From contig NZ_JAMBNV010000002.1 in assembly GCF_023715245.1 (NCBI RefSeq), positions 433,595 to 497,594 of the forward strand: DNA of 64,000 nt. The letters are read 5' to 3'. The position numbers and the translations under genes are program-made. Shown piece after piece: positions 1-7,821 of the stretch. Source of the stretch: Sporosarcina luteola. Lineage in GTDB: Bacteria; Bacillota; Bacilli; Bacillales_A; Planococcaceae. Positions within the stretch are counted from its first letter, which is position 1. Every line of letters begins with the position of its first letter. The notes below the pieces were generated by a model. It was not told the DNA's origin. It was given only the letters and a program-made list of their open reading frames with translations, and made no database searches.

Positions 1-2
1 CT

Positions 3-1394
3 CCCCTTGTCGCACCTATCCAAAAAGCGACAAAGGCCGAGTTCATAGTCGTCGGCAATAAAGAAGAAATCCGATACGCGCATCCTGACACAAACAAAAT
101 CGGAGAGAAAATGGTCGGGGAAGACAGTGAAAGGGCGTTGGTCCATGGTGAATCATATGTCTCCAAGGCAGCCGGGTCATTGGGCGATTCTGTGCGCGCC
201 AAAGTCCCCGTGTATTTGGACGGGGAAATTGTAGGCGTCGTATCGGTCGGATTTTTAGTGAATGATATCCAAGCAATAGTAACGTCCTACAATATCCACC
301 TATGGATCGTCTTGTTAACTGTTGCTATTGTCGCCATTATAGTTGCCATTCTGATTGCATCGTATCTTAAAAAAGTGTTGTTTGGCTTAGAGCCGGAGGA
401 AATCGCTCATTTATTCATCCAAAAAGAGACGATACTTCAATCGACGCATGAAGGCATTATCGCTGTTAATCAAAACGGTATGATTACGATGATCAATTTT
501 GCGGCGCAACGTCTATTGTTCGATCAAGTCCTACCTCCTCAACAATATGAAGGAGTGTCAATCAAAGACCTCGCACCCGCGCAACAGCTACTCAGTTTTC
601 TCCAAGATGAAAACGATCGGATTGATCAAGAGATGATGATCGGCAATACAATTGTTTTTGCCAATAAGGTGCCTATTTATTTCGAGGATTCGTTGGTCGG
701 AACAGTATTCACCTTCCGGAACAAAACTGAAATTGATTTATTGACAAAAGAATTGACAACGATTAAAAAATATACAAATGCACTACGCGCCCAAACACAC
801 GAATTTTCGAACAAGCTCTATACGATTCTCGGCTTATTGCAACTAGATAAAAAGGAAGAGGCGCTTCGCTATATTCAACGGGAAAGTTCCATTCAAAAAA
901 GCTGGATCCGACTGCTCATTCAGAAAGTGGCCGATCCACAGGTAAGCGGCCTTTTACTTGGCAAATTAAATCAGGCCAGTGAGATGGGAATCAATATTGC
1001 AGTGCAAGAAGATAGCAGACTCGCAACCCGTTTAAGCGATAAGCAAAGGGAAGCCCTGTTGACCGCCATCGGGAATCTGATCGATAATGCGATGGATGCA
1101 GTGAATCAAAACCTGCCTGCTGACCGGAAAATAGCTATTTCTTTTACCGATATCGGCAATGATATCATTTTTGAAATAGACGACGCCGGCGAGGGCGTAC
1201 CCGATCCATATGTGAAGTTGATTTTTGAGCAGGGATTTACATTAAAAGAAGGCGAACACGGCGGTTTTGGGCTCGCGCTTACGAAGCGACTTATCGAGGG
1301 AGTAGATGGAGAACTCTATTTGGAAGAAGGAGATCTTGGCGGTGCAAGCTTCGTGCTGTCCATGCCGAAAGAAGGGAGGGAATCGTATGCTTGA
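3..1394 (+). CDS. citS: Citrate/C4-dicarboxylate-type sensor histidine kinase, 5' end missing
   Basis: The reading frame is open to the left edge of the window, so the N-terminus (first membrane segment and start of the extracytoplasmic sensor) is cut off. What remains, about 463 residues, shows the end of an extracellular PAS-like sensor, a membrane segment (about residues 100-123), a cytoplasmic PAS domain, the SpoOB-type dimerisation/phosphoacceptor region with HEFSN (His near visible residue 266), and a HATPase with NLIDNAMDA (N box) and GGFGLALTKRL (G box). This is the CitA/DcuS/CitS architecture. It overlaps the regulator by 8 nt and lies upstream of a citrate-type transporter, as citST-citM do in B. 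subtilis. The family is certain; citrate as ligand is inferred from context. Confidence 0.85.
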   Translation, partial: PLVAPIQKATKAEFIVVGNKEEIRYAHPDTNKIGEKMVGEDSERALVHGESYVSKAAGSLGDSVRAKVPVYLDGEIVGVVSVGFLVNDIQAIVTSYNIHLWIVLLTVAIVAIIVAILIASYLKKVLFGLEPEEIAHLFIQKETILQSTHEGIIAVNQNGMITMINFAAQRLLFDQVLPPQQYEGVSIKDLAPAQQLLSFLQDENDRIDQEMMIGNTIVFANKVPIYFEDSLVGTVFTFRNKTEIDLLTKELTTIKKYTNALRAQTHEFSNKLYTILGLLQLDKKEEALRYIQRESSIQKSWIRLLIQKVADPQVSGLLLGKLNQASEMGINIAVQEDSRLATRLSDKQREALLTAIGNLIDNAMDAVNQNLPADRKIAISFTDIGNDIIFEIDDAGEGVPDPYVKLIFEQGFTLKEGEHGGFGLALTKRLIEGVDGELYLEEGDLGGASFVLSMPKEGRESYA

Positions 1395-2094
1395 GCCGAT
1401 TCATGTAGTCATTGTTGAAGATGACTTTCGGATTGCAGACATTAATCGTCAGTTTGTCAATCGCGTGGAAGGATTTGTTGTGACATACGTTGCGAAGACG
1501 GGTGAGGAAGCACTTACTTATTTACGCAGCACGGAAGAGTTACCGCATCTTATTTTACTAGATGTCTATATTCCGGACGTCGAAGGATTAGATTTGTTTT
1601 GGACGTTAAGATCCGAGTTCACGGAAATCGATGTCATTATGATGACGGCCGCAAAAGAGGTGGAGACGGTTGCAGAAACATTGCGTGGAGGGATTTTCGA
1701 TTATATCGTGAAACCGGTGGACTTTGACCGATTTGAACGGACCTTTGTGAGCTATAAAAAGCAAAAGCATCTTTTGATGACAAAAACAGAGCTCAATCAA
1801 AAAGAAATTGATCTTCTGACAGGCTTGCAAATAGCCTCACCTCCACTAAAAGACAGTGATGATAGATTGCCGAAAGGAATCGATCAACTTACGTTGGAAA
1901 AAATAAAAGTGATTTTGAATGATAGCGATGAATCCGGCATCACGGCATTGAACACCGGAAACAAAGTGGGCGTGAGCCGATCGACCGCAAGGCGTTACCT
2001 GGAATATCTAGTGTCCATAAAAGAAGCAGATGCCCAGTTGAAATACGGGGATATTGGCCGTCCGGAACGAAGATACATACCGTGGACAGAATGA
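1387..2094 (+). CDS. citT: CitT/DcuR-type response regulator
   Basis: A receiver domain occupies about residues 1-125, with acidic pair VEDD near residue 11, phosphoacceptor Asp59 in LLDVYIPD and the conserved Lys in VKPVDF. A C-terminal DNA-binding region follows, with a helix-turn-helix (GVSRSTARRYLEYL) of the CitB/DcuR kind. The start is the internal Met at 1387, whose RBS AGAAGGGAGG lies inside the kinase gene; the longer frame from 1306 is rejected because it lies within the kinase. It probably activates the transporter gene 200 nt downstream in response to the upstream kinase. Confidence 0.88.
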   Translation: MLEPIHVVIVEDDFRIADINRQFVNRVEGFVVTYVAKTGEEALTYLRSTEELPHLILLDVYIPDVEGLDLFWTLRSEFTEIDVIMMTAAKEVETVAETLRGGIFDYIVKPVDFDRFERTFVSYKKQKHLLMTKTELNQKEIDLLTGLQIASPPLKDSDDRLPKGIDQLTLEKIKVILNDSDESGITALNTGNKVGVSRSTARRYLEYLVSIKEADAQLKYGDIGRPERRYIPWTE

Positions 2095-2149
2095 ACAAAA
2101 CGACCAGAACACTCATTAGTGTTTTTAATTGAATAATCTTATACTTCCA

Positions 2150-2207
2150 ACCTCTCTATGATAGATTTCTAACTATAGAATATTTTGAAATAGAGAGGTC
2201 CTTTTTT
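2150..2207 (+). terminator. Rho-independent terminator after the two-component genes
   Basis: Perfect 10-bp arms acctctctat (2150-2159) and atagagaggt (2190-2199), followed by CCTTTTTT. The structure separates the two-component operon from the transporter, so the transporter probably has its own promoter. Confidence 0.8.
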
Positions 2208-2235
2208 GTAGGGAGATCTTGATTTTCATCAAGTA

Positions 2236-2249
2236 TGTATCCGCTTACA
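2236..2249 (+). promoter_or_regulatory. Candidate cre site (CcpA) upstream of the citrate transporter
   Basis: TGTATCCGCTTACA matches 11 of 14 positions of the palindromic cre sequence TGTAAACGTTTACA and keeps the central CG. It lies 57 nt upstream of the transporter start. B. subtilis citM is also under catabolite repression. Binding is inferred. Confidence 0.45.
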
Positions 2250-2306
2250 TAAATGAATGCCTTTCTCTTTCATAAGTGCACTCCGGTTCACTGGAAAGGA
2301 GACAAT

Positions 2307-3644
2307 ATGCTAAGTATTATAGGTTTGATAACAATCGTCATCATTGTAGCTTTACTTATTAGCGGGAAAGTTTCTCCCATTGTCGGACTCGTGTTAGTGC
2401 CAGTTGCAGGGGCATTTGCTGCAGGCTTCAGTTTCGATGAAATTGGTGTGTTTTTCACAGAAGGTACAACTAAAGTTGCAAGCGTTGCCATTATGTTCAT
2501 CTTTGCGATTTTATTTTTCGGAATCATGCAAGACGTCGGTTTATTCGATCCGCTCATTAATAAAATGATTGCAGTTTCCCGGGGAAATGTCATTGCAGTT
2601 GCCGTTGCCACTGTTATCATTGCCGCAATCGCACACTTGGATGGTTCCGGCGCATCGACATTCCTCATTACAATTCCGGCATTGCTGCCTTTGTACAAAC
2701 GGTTAAAAATGAATCCATATTTGCTCCTGATGCTTGTTGGAACAGCTGCCGCCATTATGAATATGGTGCCTTGGGCTGGTCCGCTCGGTAGAACAGCTTC
2801 TGTGCTGGATGTGGATGTGACGGAGCTATGGAGGCCACTTATTCAAATTCAGATTATCGGCCTTGTTTTATTAATTATCCTTGCAGTCGCTCTAGGCTAT
2901 CGTGAAAAACGCTTAATAGCGAAAAAAGCTTCGTTAGGCGAAGGTACGATTGAAGAAGGAGTTTCCGATGAAACAATTGCGGAAGCACAATTGGCGGCCA
3001 CTGTTGCAGAAGAGAATGATTTAAAGCGTCCCAAGCTTCTTTGGATCAATGCCTTTCTCGCAATTGCTGTCATCGGCGTTCTTGTATGGGGTATCATTCC
3101 AGCAGGTTTTGCATTTATGATCGGCGTCAGTATTGCACTGCCACTCAACTTCCCGAAAGTTAAAGACCAAATGGAACGCATTAAAGAGCATGCGCCAGGC
3201 GGAATAATGATGGCGACGATTATTTTGGCAGCTGGATCTTTCCTAGGAATTTTAAACGGTACGAATATGTTGACCTCAATTGCTACAGATCTAGTGAAAG
3301 TTTTGCCGGCATTCGTCACTCCATATTTGCATATCATCATCGGTGTATTCGGAGTACCTTTCGACTTGTTGTTAAGCACGGATGCATACTATTTTGCCCT
3401 GCTGCCGATTATTGACCAGGTTGCTCTGTCGTTCGGCATCCCATCACTTTCTACGGCTTATGCAATGATCATCGGAAACATTATCGGTACATTTGTCAGT
3501 CCATTATCACCAGCGCTTTGGTTGGCGTTAGGACTCGCCGGATTGGAAATGGGGAAACATATCCGCTATTCCTTCATGATGATGTGGGGACTCAGTATCG
3601 TCCTCTTAATCATTGCAGTTCTACTTGGCGTGATTGTGATTTAA
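2307..3644 (+). CDS. citM: CitMHS-family citrate-metal/proton symporter
   Basis: This 445-residue, very hydrophobic protein has about a dozen predicted membrane segments and a hydrophilic cytoplasmic loop near residues 205-250. The segment AHLDGSGASTFLITIPALLP is a hallmark of CitMHS transporters, which import citrate complexed with Mg2+ or Ca2+ together with protons. The start at 2307 is chosen for its RBS GGAAAGGAGA at 2293-2302; the upstream in-frame Met at 2253 has none. It follows a citrate-type two-component system and a cre-like site, and a terminator closes the unit. The metal preference cannot be read from the sequence. Confidence 0.85.
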   Translation: MLSIIGLITIVIIVALLISGKVSPIVGLVLVPVAGAFAAGFSFDEIGVFFTEGTTKVASVAIMFIFAILFFGIMQDVGLFDPLINKMIAVSRGNVIAVAVATVIIAAIAHLDGSGASTFLITIPALLPLYKRLKMNPYLLLMLVGTAAAIMNMVPWAGPLGRTASVLDVDVTELWRPLIQIQIIGLVLLIILAVALGYREKRLIAKKASLGEGTIEEGVSDETIAEAQLAATVAEENDLKRPKLLWINAFLAIAVIGVLVWGIIPAGFAFMIGVSIALPLNFPKVKDQMERIKEHAPGGIMMATIILAAGSFLGILNGTNMLTSIATDLVKVLPAFVTPYLHIIIGVFGVPFDLLLSTDAYYFALLPIIDQVALSFGIPSLSTAYAMIIGNIIGTFVSPLSPALWLALGLAGLEMGKHIRYSFMMMWGLSIVLLIIAVLLGVIVI

Positions 3645-3647
3645 TTC

Positions 3648-3698
3648 AAAAAGTATCAGCGACTCCCGAAAACATTAGGGTTGTGCTGATACTTTTTT
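3648..3698 (+). terminator. Rho-independent terminator after the citrate transporter
   Basis: The hairpin pairs AAGTATCAGC (3651-3660) with GCTGATACTT (3685-3694) and runs into T6. The A-rich 5' flank could let it act in the minus direction too. Confidence 0.85.
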
Positions 3699-3719
3699 GT
3701 TCTATTGTGCTACTCATTT

Positions 3720-3735
3720 TGTTTCACGTGAAATA
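3720..3735. promoter_or_regulatory. parS: parS site (ParB/Spo0J binding)
   Basis: TGTTTCACGTGAAATA differs from the perfect palindrome TGTTTCACGTGAAACA at one position. It overlaps the 3' end of splB by 12 nt. It is about 40 kb from parB on the same side of the origin, which fits the several origin-proximal parS sites typical of Bacillales. Confidence 0.85.
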
Positions 3736-4752
3736 TTCTATTTTGGCTTTCGGAAAGTACTGTTCCATATAGCTATATAAGCGATCCTTCAATTCATCCT
3801 CTTCGTCTTTCTGATAAATATATTTGCCAATGCCGTACTTCCCCCATTTGTAGCGCCGCTTCTCCTCATCCAACTCGAGCTTTGTCTTCGGATAGTTTTT
3901 CTCGATGACCCTTTTCGCAGGCTTCGTAAATCTGTGCTGAATGAATTCAAAGGTGATGTCTTCCCGGGCATCCTGTGGCAACTCCTCATCGAGACGCTCA
4001 AACAGATGCCTGTACCCTTCCTCCCAGCCTTCGTGGATGTAAATGGGCGCTACGATAAACCCAAGTGGGTAGCCTGCCCTCGCCACCTTCCCCGCGGCCT
4101 CAATGCGTTTCGCCAAAGGAGATGTTCCCGGCTCAAAGTTTTTGATGACATAATCGGCGTTGACACTGAATCGGAATCGCGTGTGTCCATTGTGCTTCGC
4201 GTCAAGCAAATGATCCACGTAATGGAACTTGGTCACGAACCGAAGCCGCCCCAGTTCAGTTTGGCCGAAATGTTCAATTGCCCTTTTCAATGAATGAGTC
4301 AAATGATCAATTCCCACAATATCCGATGTACAAGCTGCTTCGAACCTGGTGATTTCAGGTGCCCGTTCTTCGATATAGTTGTCGGCCGCTTCGAGGATCT
4401 CCTCTACGTTCACGTATGTCCGTATATACGGTTTGGTCCCCATTGTCGTCTGTAAATAACAATAATGGCAATGCCCCATGCATCCCGTGGCTAATGGAAT
4501 GGCATACTCCGCTGACGGCTTCGATGTATCGAACTTCAACGTTTTTCGAATCCCGACGACTAACGTCGATTTAGCGATTCGATACTTTTGGGCATCCGTC
4601 TCGCCCGGCAAATCCCGAATTTGATTATGTGATGTTGTAAAACGGATTTCAATCCCCATTTTCTCGAACTTCTCTTTCAATTCTTTTCCAAGCGGATATT
4701 CCAATGCATTTGGTTCAAAATAGACAAGCTGTGGTATGAAGGGTTTATTCAT
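3724..4752 (-). CDS. splB: Spore photoproduct lyase
   Basis: This radical-SAM enzyme reverses spore photoproduct (a 5-thyminyl-dihydrothymine lesion) to two thymines during germination. From the start at 4752 it has 342 residues, the length of the B. subtilis protein. The [4Fe-4S]/SAM cysteines fall at C91, C95 and C98 (CMGHCHYC), and the conserved C141 is present in FEAACTSD. The in-frame GTG at 4794 and ATG at 4773 are poorer starts. A 13-codon ORF with a good RBS overlaps this start (separate entry). B. subtilis splB is preceded by splA and is forespore-expressed; splA is not present here. Confidence 0.95.
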   Translation of the reverse strand: MNKPFIPQLVYFEPNALEYPLGKELKEKFEKMGIEIRFTTSHNQIRDLPGETDAQKYRIAKSTLVVGIRKTLKFDTSKPSAEYAIPLATGCMGHCHYCYLQTTMGTKPYIRTYVNVEEILEAADNYIEERAPEITRFEAACTSDIVGIDHLTHSLKRAIEHFGQTELGRLRFVTKFHYVDHLLDAKHNGHTRFRFSVNADYVIKNFEPGTSPLAKRIEAAGKVARAGYPLGFIVAPIYIHEGWEEGYRHLFERLDEELPQDAREDITFEFIQHRFTKPAKRVIEKNYPKTKLELDEEKRRYKWGKYGIGKYIYQKDEEDELKDRLYSYMEQYFPKAKIEYFT

Positions 4753-4786
4753 GCTGTGCACGTTCTGATCCATGTTTGGTATCCAT
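4745..4786 (-). CDS. 13-codon leader ORF overlapping the splB start
   Basis: The minus strand carries AAAGGTGATC followed by an ATG at 4784-4786 and 13 sense codons (MDTKHGSERAQHE), ending in TAA at 4745-4747. The overlap ATGAATAA holds both the splB start and the leader stop. It has the only convincing ribosome-binding site in this short upstream region, so splB translation is probably coupled to it. No similarity to SplA could be seen. It may serve only to position ribosomes. Confidence 0.5.
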   Translation of the reverse strand: MDTKHGSERAQHE

Positions 4787-4860
4787 GTGATCACCTTTCT
4801 CTTTTCCCTTAGCTTGTCTTTAAAATGAGAAATTATTAAAGTACGTGTTCCATTTCTCTT

Positions 4861-6051
4861 TTAATCCAACAGCTCTTCCGAAAGGAGTGTAAATCCTTCA
4901 ATCATCGTGTCCTCTTCCACCTCAATTAAAATGCAAGTTTTACCGTTCACTTCAACTTGCCTTACAAACCGCAAGTCCTGCGGGCTGATTGCAATGTTTG
5001 CCACTTTCGTTTGGATTTTGATCGATTTCGATGTATAGCTTGGGACGATATGGCTTGCTTTCATCTCATACTTGTCATCATCGATCACTTTCCGGAATGC
5101 CATTTCCACCTTCTCGGTATCGACATCCTCCACGCCGCTCGCCTTCAGGACGCGAGTAACTTCTTTTGTGTCCAAGGTAGGAATGCTCTCATCTTCCTCA
5201 TCCTCGTCATCCACTTCCATCATGCGCTGAATCTCGTCATATACGCTCGCAATCGTTCGTGTATTCATTTCATCACCGACAACCGACTTTACAATCTCTT
5301 CAAAAACGACTTTATCTTCCTCGGCAGTCATGATTTCCTCGCCGTCCAACACATTTTCGATAAAGTGGAAATTAGGCTTATTCACTTTCCCCGCAGCATA
5401 TAGGACGTGATTGACGTCTGCCGCATTATCCGTAAAGCACGGGAATAAAAAGCCGCCGATCGGGGACGTCAGATTGATGACCGGGTCAAGCGTAATACGA
5501 GACTTGAATATCTTCTCATTAAAATCAAATACAAGAGATTGTTTCGGCAGATCGGTCTGATTCATGCTGCAGAGAATGAATGGGTTTTTGTACACTTCAT
5601 CCCTGTCCGCCACTTCTGCCTCTTCGCTATGCCGTTTCGTCGGTCTGTAATAATTCCCTCTTATGAATGTGACAACGATGTCTTTTTCATATTGCGTGTC
5701 TTGGATCATCTTTTGAGCAATTTTTTGCATTTCTGCCTTCCATTCCTCGACGTTGTCCGACTGGAGACCAGCATAGAGAACCTGCTGCGTATGGTCTGCT
5801 TCCTCTTCCATTTGACTTCGGAACTTCACTTCGAAAAGCTTTGCATCCAGTTTGCCACCCAGCACTTTCTTGAAATTGGAGAGGAATAATTCTTGCTGCT
5901 CCCGATCCAAGAGGGCGAAAGGTTGGCTCACCTCGTGATAGATTTCATTGCTCTCCTGCCGAATGTATACATTGTAAATATCAATGATTCTCAATAGATC
6001 TGTATCCAACTTAAAACGTTTGCGAAAATCCGCTATTGCTTTCTTGTTCAT
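4861..6051 (-). CDS. DUF4317 domain-containing protein
   Basis: This 396-residue soluble protein starts MNKKAIADFRKRFKLD and matches the DUF4317 family found in Firmicutes as far as I recognise it. No catalytic motif or membrane segment is visible. The middle (about residues 283-295) is highly acidic (EVDDEDEEDESIP). It ends 108 nt upstream of the splB start codon, so the two may share transcripts. The function is unknown. Confidence 0.75.
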   Translation of the reverse strand: MNKKAIADFRKRFKLDTDLLRIIDIYNVYIRQESNEIYHEVSQPFALLDREQQELFLSNFKKVLGGKLDAKLFEVKFRSQMEEEADHTQQVLYAGLQSDNVEEWKAEMQKIAQKMIQDTQYEKDIVVTFIRGNYYRPTKRHSEEAEVADRDEVYKNPFILCSMNQTDLPKQSLVFDFNEKIFKSRITLDPVINLTSPIGGFLFPCFTDNAADVNHVLYAAGKVNKPNFHFIENVLDGEEIMTAEEDKVVFEEIVKSVVGDEMNTRTIASVYDEIQRMMEVDDEDEEDESIPTLDTKEVTRVLKASGVEDVDTEKVEMAFRKVIDDDKYEMKASHIVPSYTSKSIKIQTKVANIAISPQDLRFVRQVEVNGKTCILIEVEEDTMIEGFTLLSEELLD

Positions 6052-6085
6052 TTATAGTTCAACTCCCCAGTTAATCTGTCATATG

Positions 6086-6125
6086 AAAAAAGAGTGTCAA
6101 AGCTATCGTTCAGCTTGTGACACTC
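6086..6125 (-). terminator. Terminator downstream of the ynfA-like gene
   Basis: The arms GAGTGTCA (6092-6099) and TGACACTC (6118-6125) extend through AAGCT/AGCTT. On the minus strand a six-T run follows, which ends the ynfA-like transcript before the DUF4317 gene. Confidence 0.8.
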
Positions 6126-6178
6126 CTCTATTATATCAATGTTTGCGTGGATAGCAGGAACACAATCAATTTCGAATT

Positions 6179-6505
6179 TTACTGCCTCGGTGCCAATAAC
6201 ATCACCGAAACACCGACTATGCAAATAGCCGCACCTAGCCAGTCATATAAATCAGGTGTTTTTCTATCAATGCCCCATCCCCATAATACGGAAAGAACGA
6301 CGAATATCCCCCCATACGCAGCATACACTCTGCCGAACGAAGGGAATGATTGAAAGGTAACTATTACCCCATATAAAATTAAAGCTACGCCACCCAACAT
6401 ACCCCAATAAAACGGCTTACCCTCCCTTAACCATAGCCATATGAGGTAACCTCCACCTATTTCAGCAAGTCCTGCAAATATAAATACTACAATTGCGTAA
6501 ATCAT
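6179..6505 (-). CDS. YnfA/UPF0060 family small membrane protein
   Basis: The protein has 108 residues and four predicted membrane helices, beginning [20 protein letters not shown]; the [10 protein letters not shown] and GRVYAAYGG segments are typical of the YnfA/UPF0060 family. The family is topologically related to small multidrug-resistance transporters, and its role is uncertain. It forms a single-gene unit with a terminator downstream and another terminator ahead of it. Confidence 0.88.
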   Translation of the reverse strand: MIYAIVVFIFAGLAEIGGGYLIWLWLREGKPFYWGMLGGVALILYGVIVTFQSFPSFGRVYAAYGGIFVVLSVLWGWGIDRKTPDLYDWLGAAICIVGVSVMLLAPRQ

Positions 6506-6546
6506 TTATCATTCACTTCCTTTATTCCTGTACAGTAAGTATAACG

Positions 6547-6576
6547 TAAAAAGAACCCCCGAAAGCCTTTGGGGGT
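6547..6576 (-). terminator. Terminator after the 92-residue small gene
   Basis: The GC-rich stem ACCCCC (6555-6560)/GGGGGT (6571-6576), extended by GAAAG/CTTT, is followed on the minus strand by a TTCTTTTTAC run. Confidence 0.8.
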
Positions 6577-6592
6577 CATGGCCGTACAGTTC

Positions 6593-6871
6593 TTACTGAT
6601 CTTCCACTTGCTCATGCACTTCATTCAATTGCTGTCTCATCAAGTCCAACTGTTCTTTGTTCTGCTGAACTGTATCCATATGTTCATTGCGTTCCACTGC
6701 GTTCGCGAATGCATTTTCAGCACGTAAGATTGAATTGAACGCATGCTCCGCTGCCATCTCTTCCGGATGTGACATCGCCTGCTTTACCGATCGATCCGCC
6801 TTAAGAACAGAATTGCTTAAGAAAGTGCTCGGATGGTCCTTTTTCCAGCTCGGTTTTGAATCATTCGCCAT
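6593..6871 (-). CDS. Small helical protein of unknown function (possibly DUF3813-like)
   Basis: A 92-residue hydrophilic protein. The C-terminal half (about residues 45-90) is Gln/Glu-rich and looks like a coiled coil; there is no signal peptide or membrane segment. The ATG at 6871 is preceded by the strong RBS GGAGGGGAAAAC, and a terminator follows, so it is very likely a real gene. I do not firmly recognise it. Its pattern (RAENAFANA, then QQLNEVHEQ) resembles small DUF3813-type Bacillus proteins, but this is weak. Confidence 0.7.
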   Translation of the reverse strand: MANDSKPSWKKDHPSTFLSNSVLKADRSVKQAMSHPEEMAAEHAFNSILRAENAFANAVERNEHMDTVQQNKEQLDLMRQQLNEVHEQVEDQ

Positions 6872-7007
6872 TTATGTTTTCCCCTCCTGCACATAAGATA
6901 AGTTGCGGCGATCTTAGTATTGTAAAATATCCAGAAACTATGCGTGATGTTTAGAAACCGCTCAGAAGTGGTATTTATAAAGATAGATTCAAAGGTAGGT
7001 GAATAAC

Positions 7008-7130
7008 ATGACGAAACAATTCAACTTTATTATTGGAAACAAACTGATCACCATCTATGATAAGGATCAGCAAATAGCCGAGCAAAAGGCTCACGCACTT
7101 TACGAGGAACTTCAGAATACTGATAGCTAA
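7008..7130 (+). CDS. Small protein, 40 residues, unknown function
   Basis: A short ORF with the good RBS AAAGGTAGGTG (6991-7001), seven nt before an ATG at 7008. It is followed immediately by a hairpin terminator, so the transcription unit is complete. The product is soluble and mixed-charge, with a predicted short strand pair (FNFIIGNKLITIYD) and then a helix. No family was recognised. It is transcribed opposite to both flanking genes, which supports an independent gene. Confidence 0.65.
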   Translation: MTKQFNFIIGNKLITIYDKDQQIAEQKAHALYEELQNTDS

Positions 7131-7160
7131 AAACACCGGCCGGTAGAAGCTGGTGTTTTC
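7128..7160 (+). terminator. Terminator of the 40-residue small gene
   Basis: AAAACACCGGC (7129-7139) pairs with GCTGGTGTTTT (7149-7159, one mismatch). The stop codon lies at the base of the stem. Confidence 0.7.
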
Positions 7161-7191
7161 TACTTCTCATTAAAAATACCTTGGTGGCATG

Positions 7192-7818
7192 TTAATCATC
7201 GTCGGCAATATCTTCAGTTTCGCCCTCATGATCATCGTCGTCATCATACCTTTGTTTTTTCGGGATGGATGACACGGAGGATACTTTACCTGTGTCTGAT
7301 TGAACATATACATGAGCAACTTCTTTCACGCTATCAATTGTTACTTTATAATGATCACCTTTTTGTGTAGTGACTTTTACAACATTCGTAATGATTCCAT
7401 GGGCTTGCTTCAAAGCGATTTCTATTGCCTTCTTTTCATATATCGCCTCCAGCTTTTCTTCACTTATGTTTATCCTGCTGTCTACATGATCTTCATTGCC
7501 AGGGATGTCGATAGTACCGCTAACGACTTTTCCTCCTGCGGAATCAAGTTCGTCTTTTTTCTCAATAAGTTTTATTGTATTCACTTTTTTGTTTTTCCCA
7601 TCGACAACCAAATAATAAACACCTCTATCGTTCTCAAGCGTTATTTCATAGTCGCCATTTTGCTCGGCATAGTCGAGCACTTTTCCACCGTAGAGCTTTA
7701 TAGCTATATCTTGGGCTTCTTGTTCAGTGAATTCCGCTGAAGAATCACCAAAAATCTGAAACAGCGAAAACAATAGGCCAAGAATAATAAAACCTATCAG
7801 AAGGAGCTTCACCTTCAT
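7192..7818 (-). CDS. Membrane-anchored protein with two PepSY domains
   Basis: This 208-residue protein has an N-terminal membrane anchor/signal (about residues 4-23) and then two PepSY-type repeats (about 31-85 and 115-185), each with a helix followed by strands (YEITLENDRGVYYLVVDG; YKVTIDSVKEVAHVYVQ). A very acidic tail (DDDDDHEGE) follows. PepSY domains are associated with inhibition of extracellular proteases or with sensing partners; here it is the last gene of a two-component operon, 3 nt after the kinase, so it may modulate the kinase or act at the cell surface. The function is inferred. Confidence 0.82.
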   Translation of the reverse strand: MKVKLLLIGFIILGLLFSLFQIFGDSSAEFTEQEAQDIAIKLYGGKVLDYAEQNGDYEITLENDRGVYYLVVDGKNKKVNTIKLIEKKDELDSAGGKVVSGTIDIPGNEDHVDSRINISEEKLEAIYEKKAIEIALKQAHGIITNVVKVTTQKGDHYKVTIDSVKEVAHVYVQSDTGKVSSVSSIPKKQRYDDDDDHEGETEDIADDD

Positions 7819-7821
7819 TTT

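Noticed and set aside
2288..2755. 155-codon antisense ORF in the citrate transporter gene
   Set aside because: It is the antisense of a clear membrane-protein gene with no promoter or RBS.
4821..4827. sigma-G-type -10 (CATTTTA on the minus strand) before splB
   Set aside because: It fits CATnnTA, but no convincing -35 is at the right distance; too weak to annotate.
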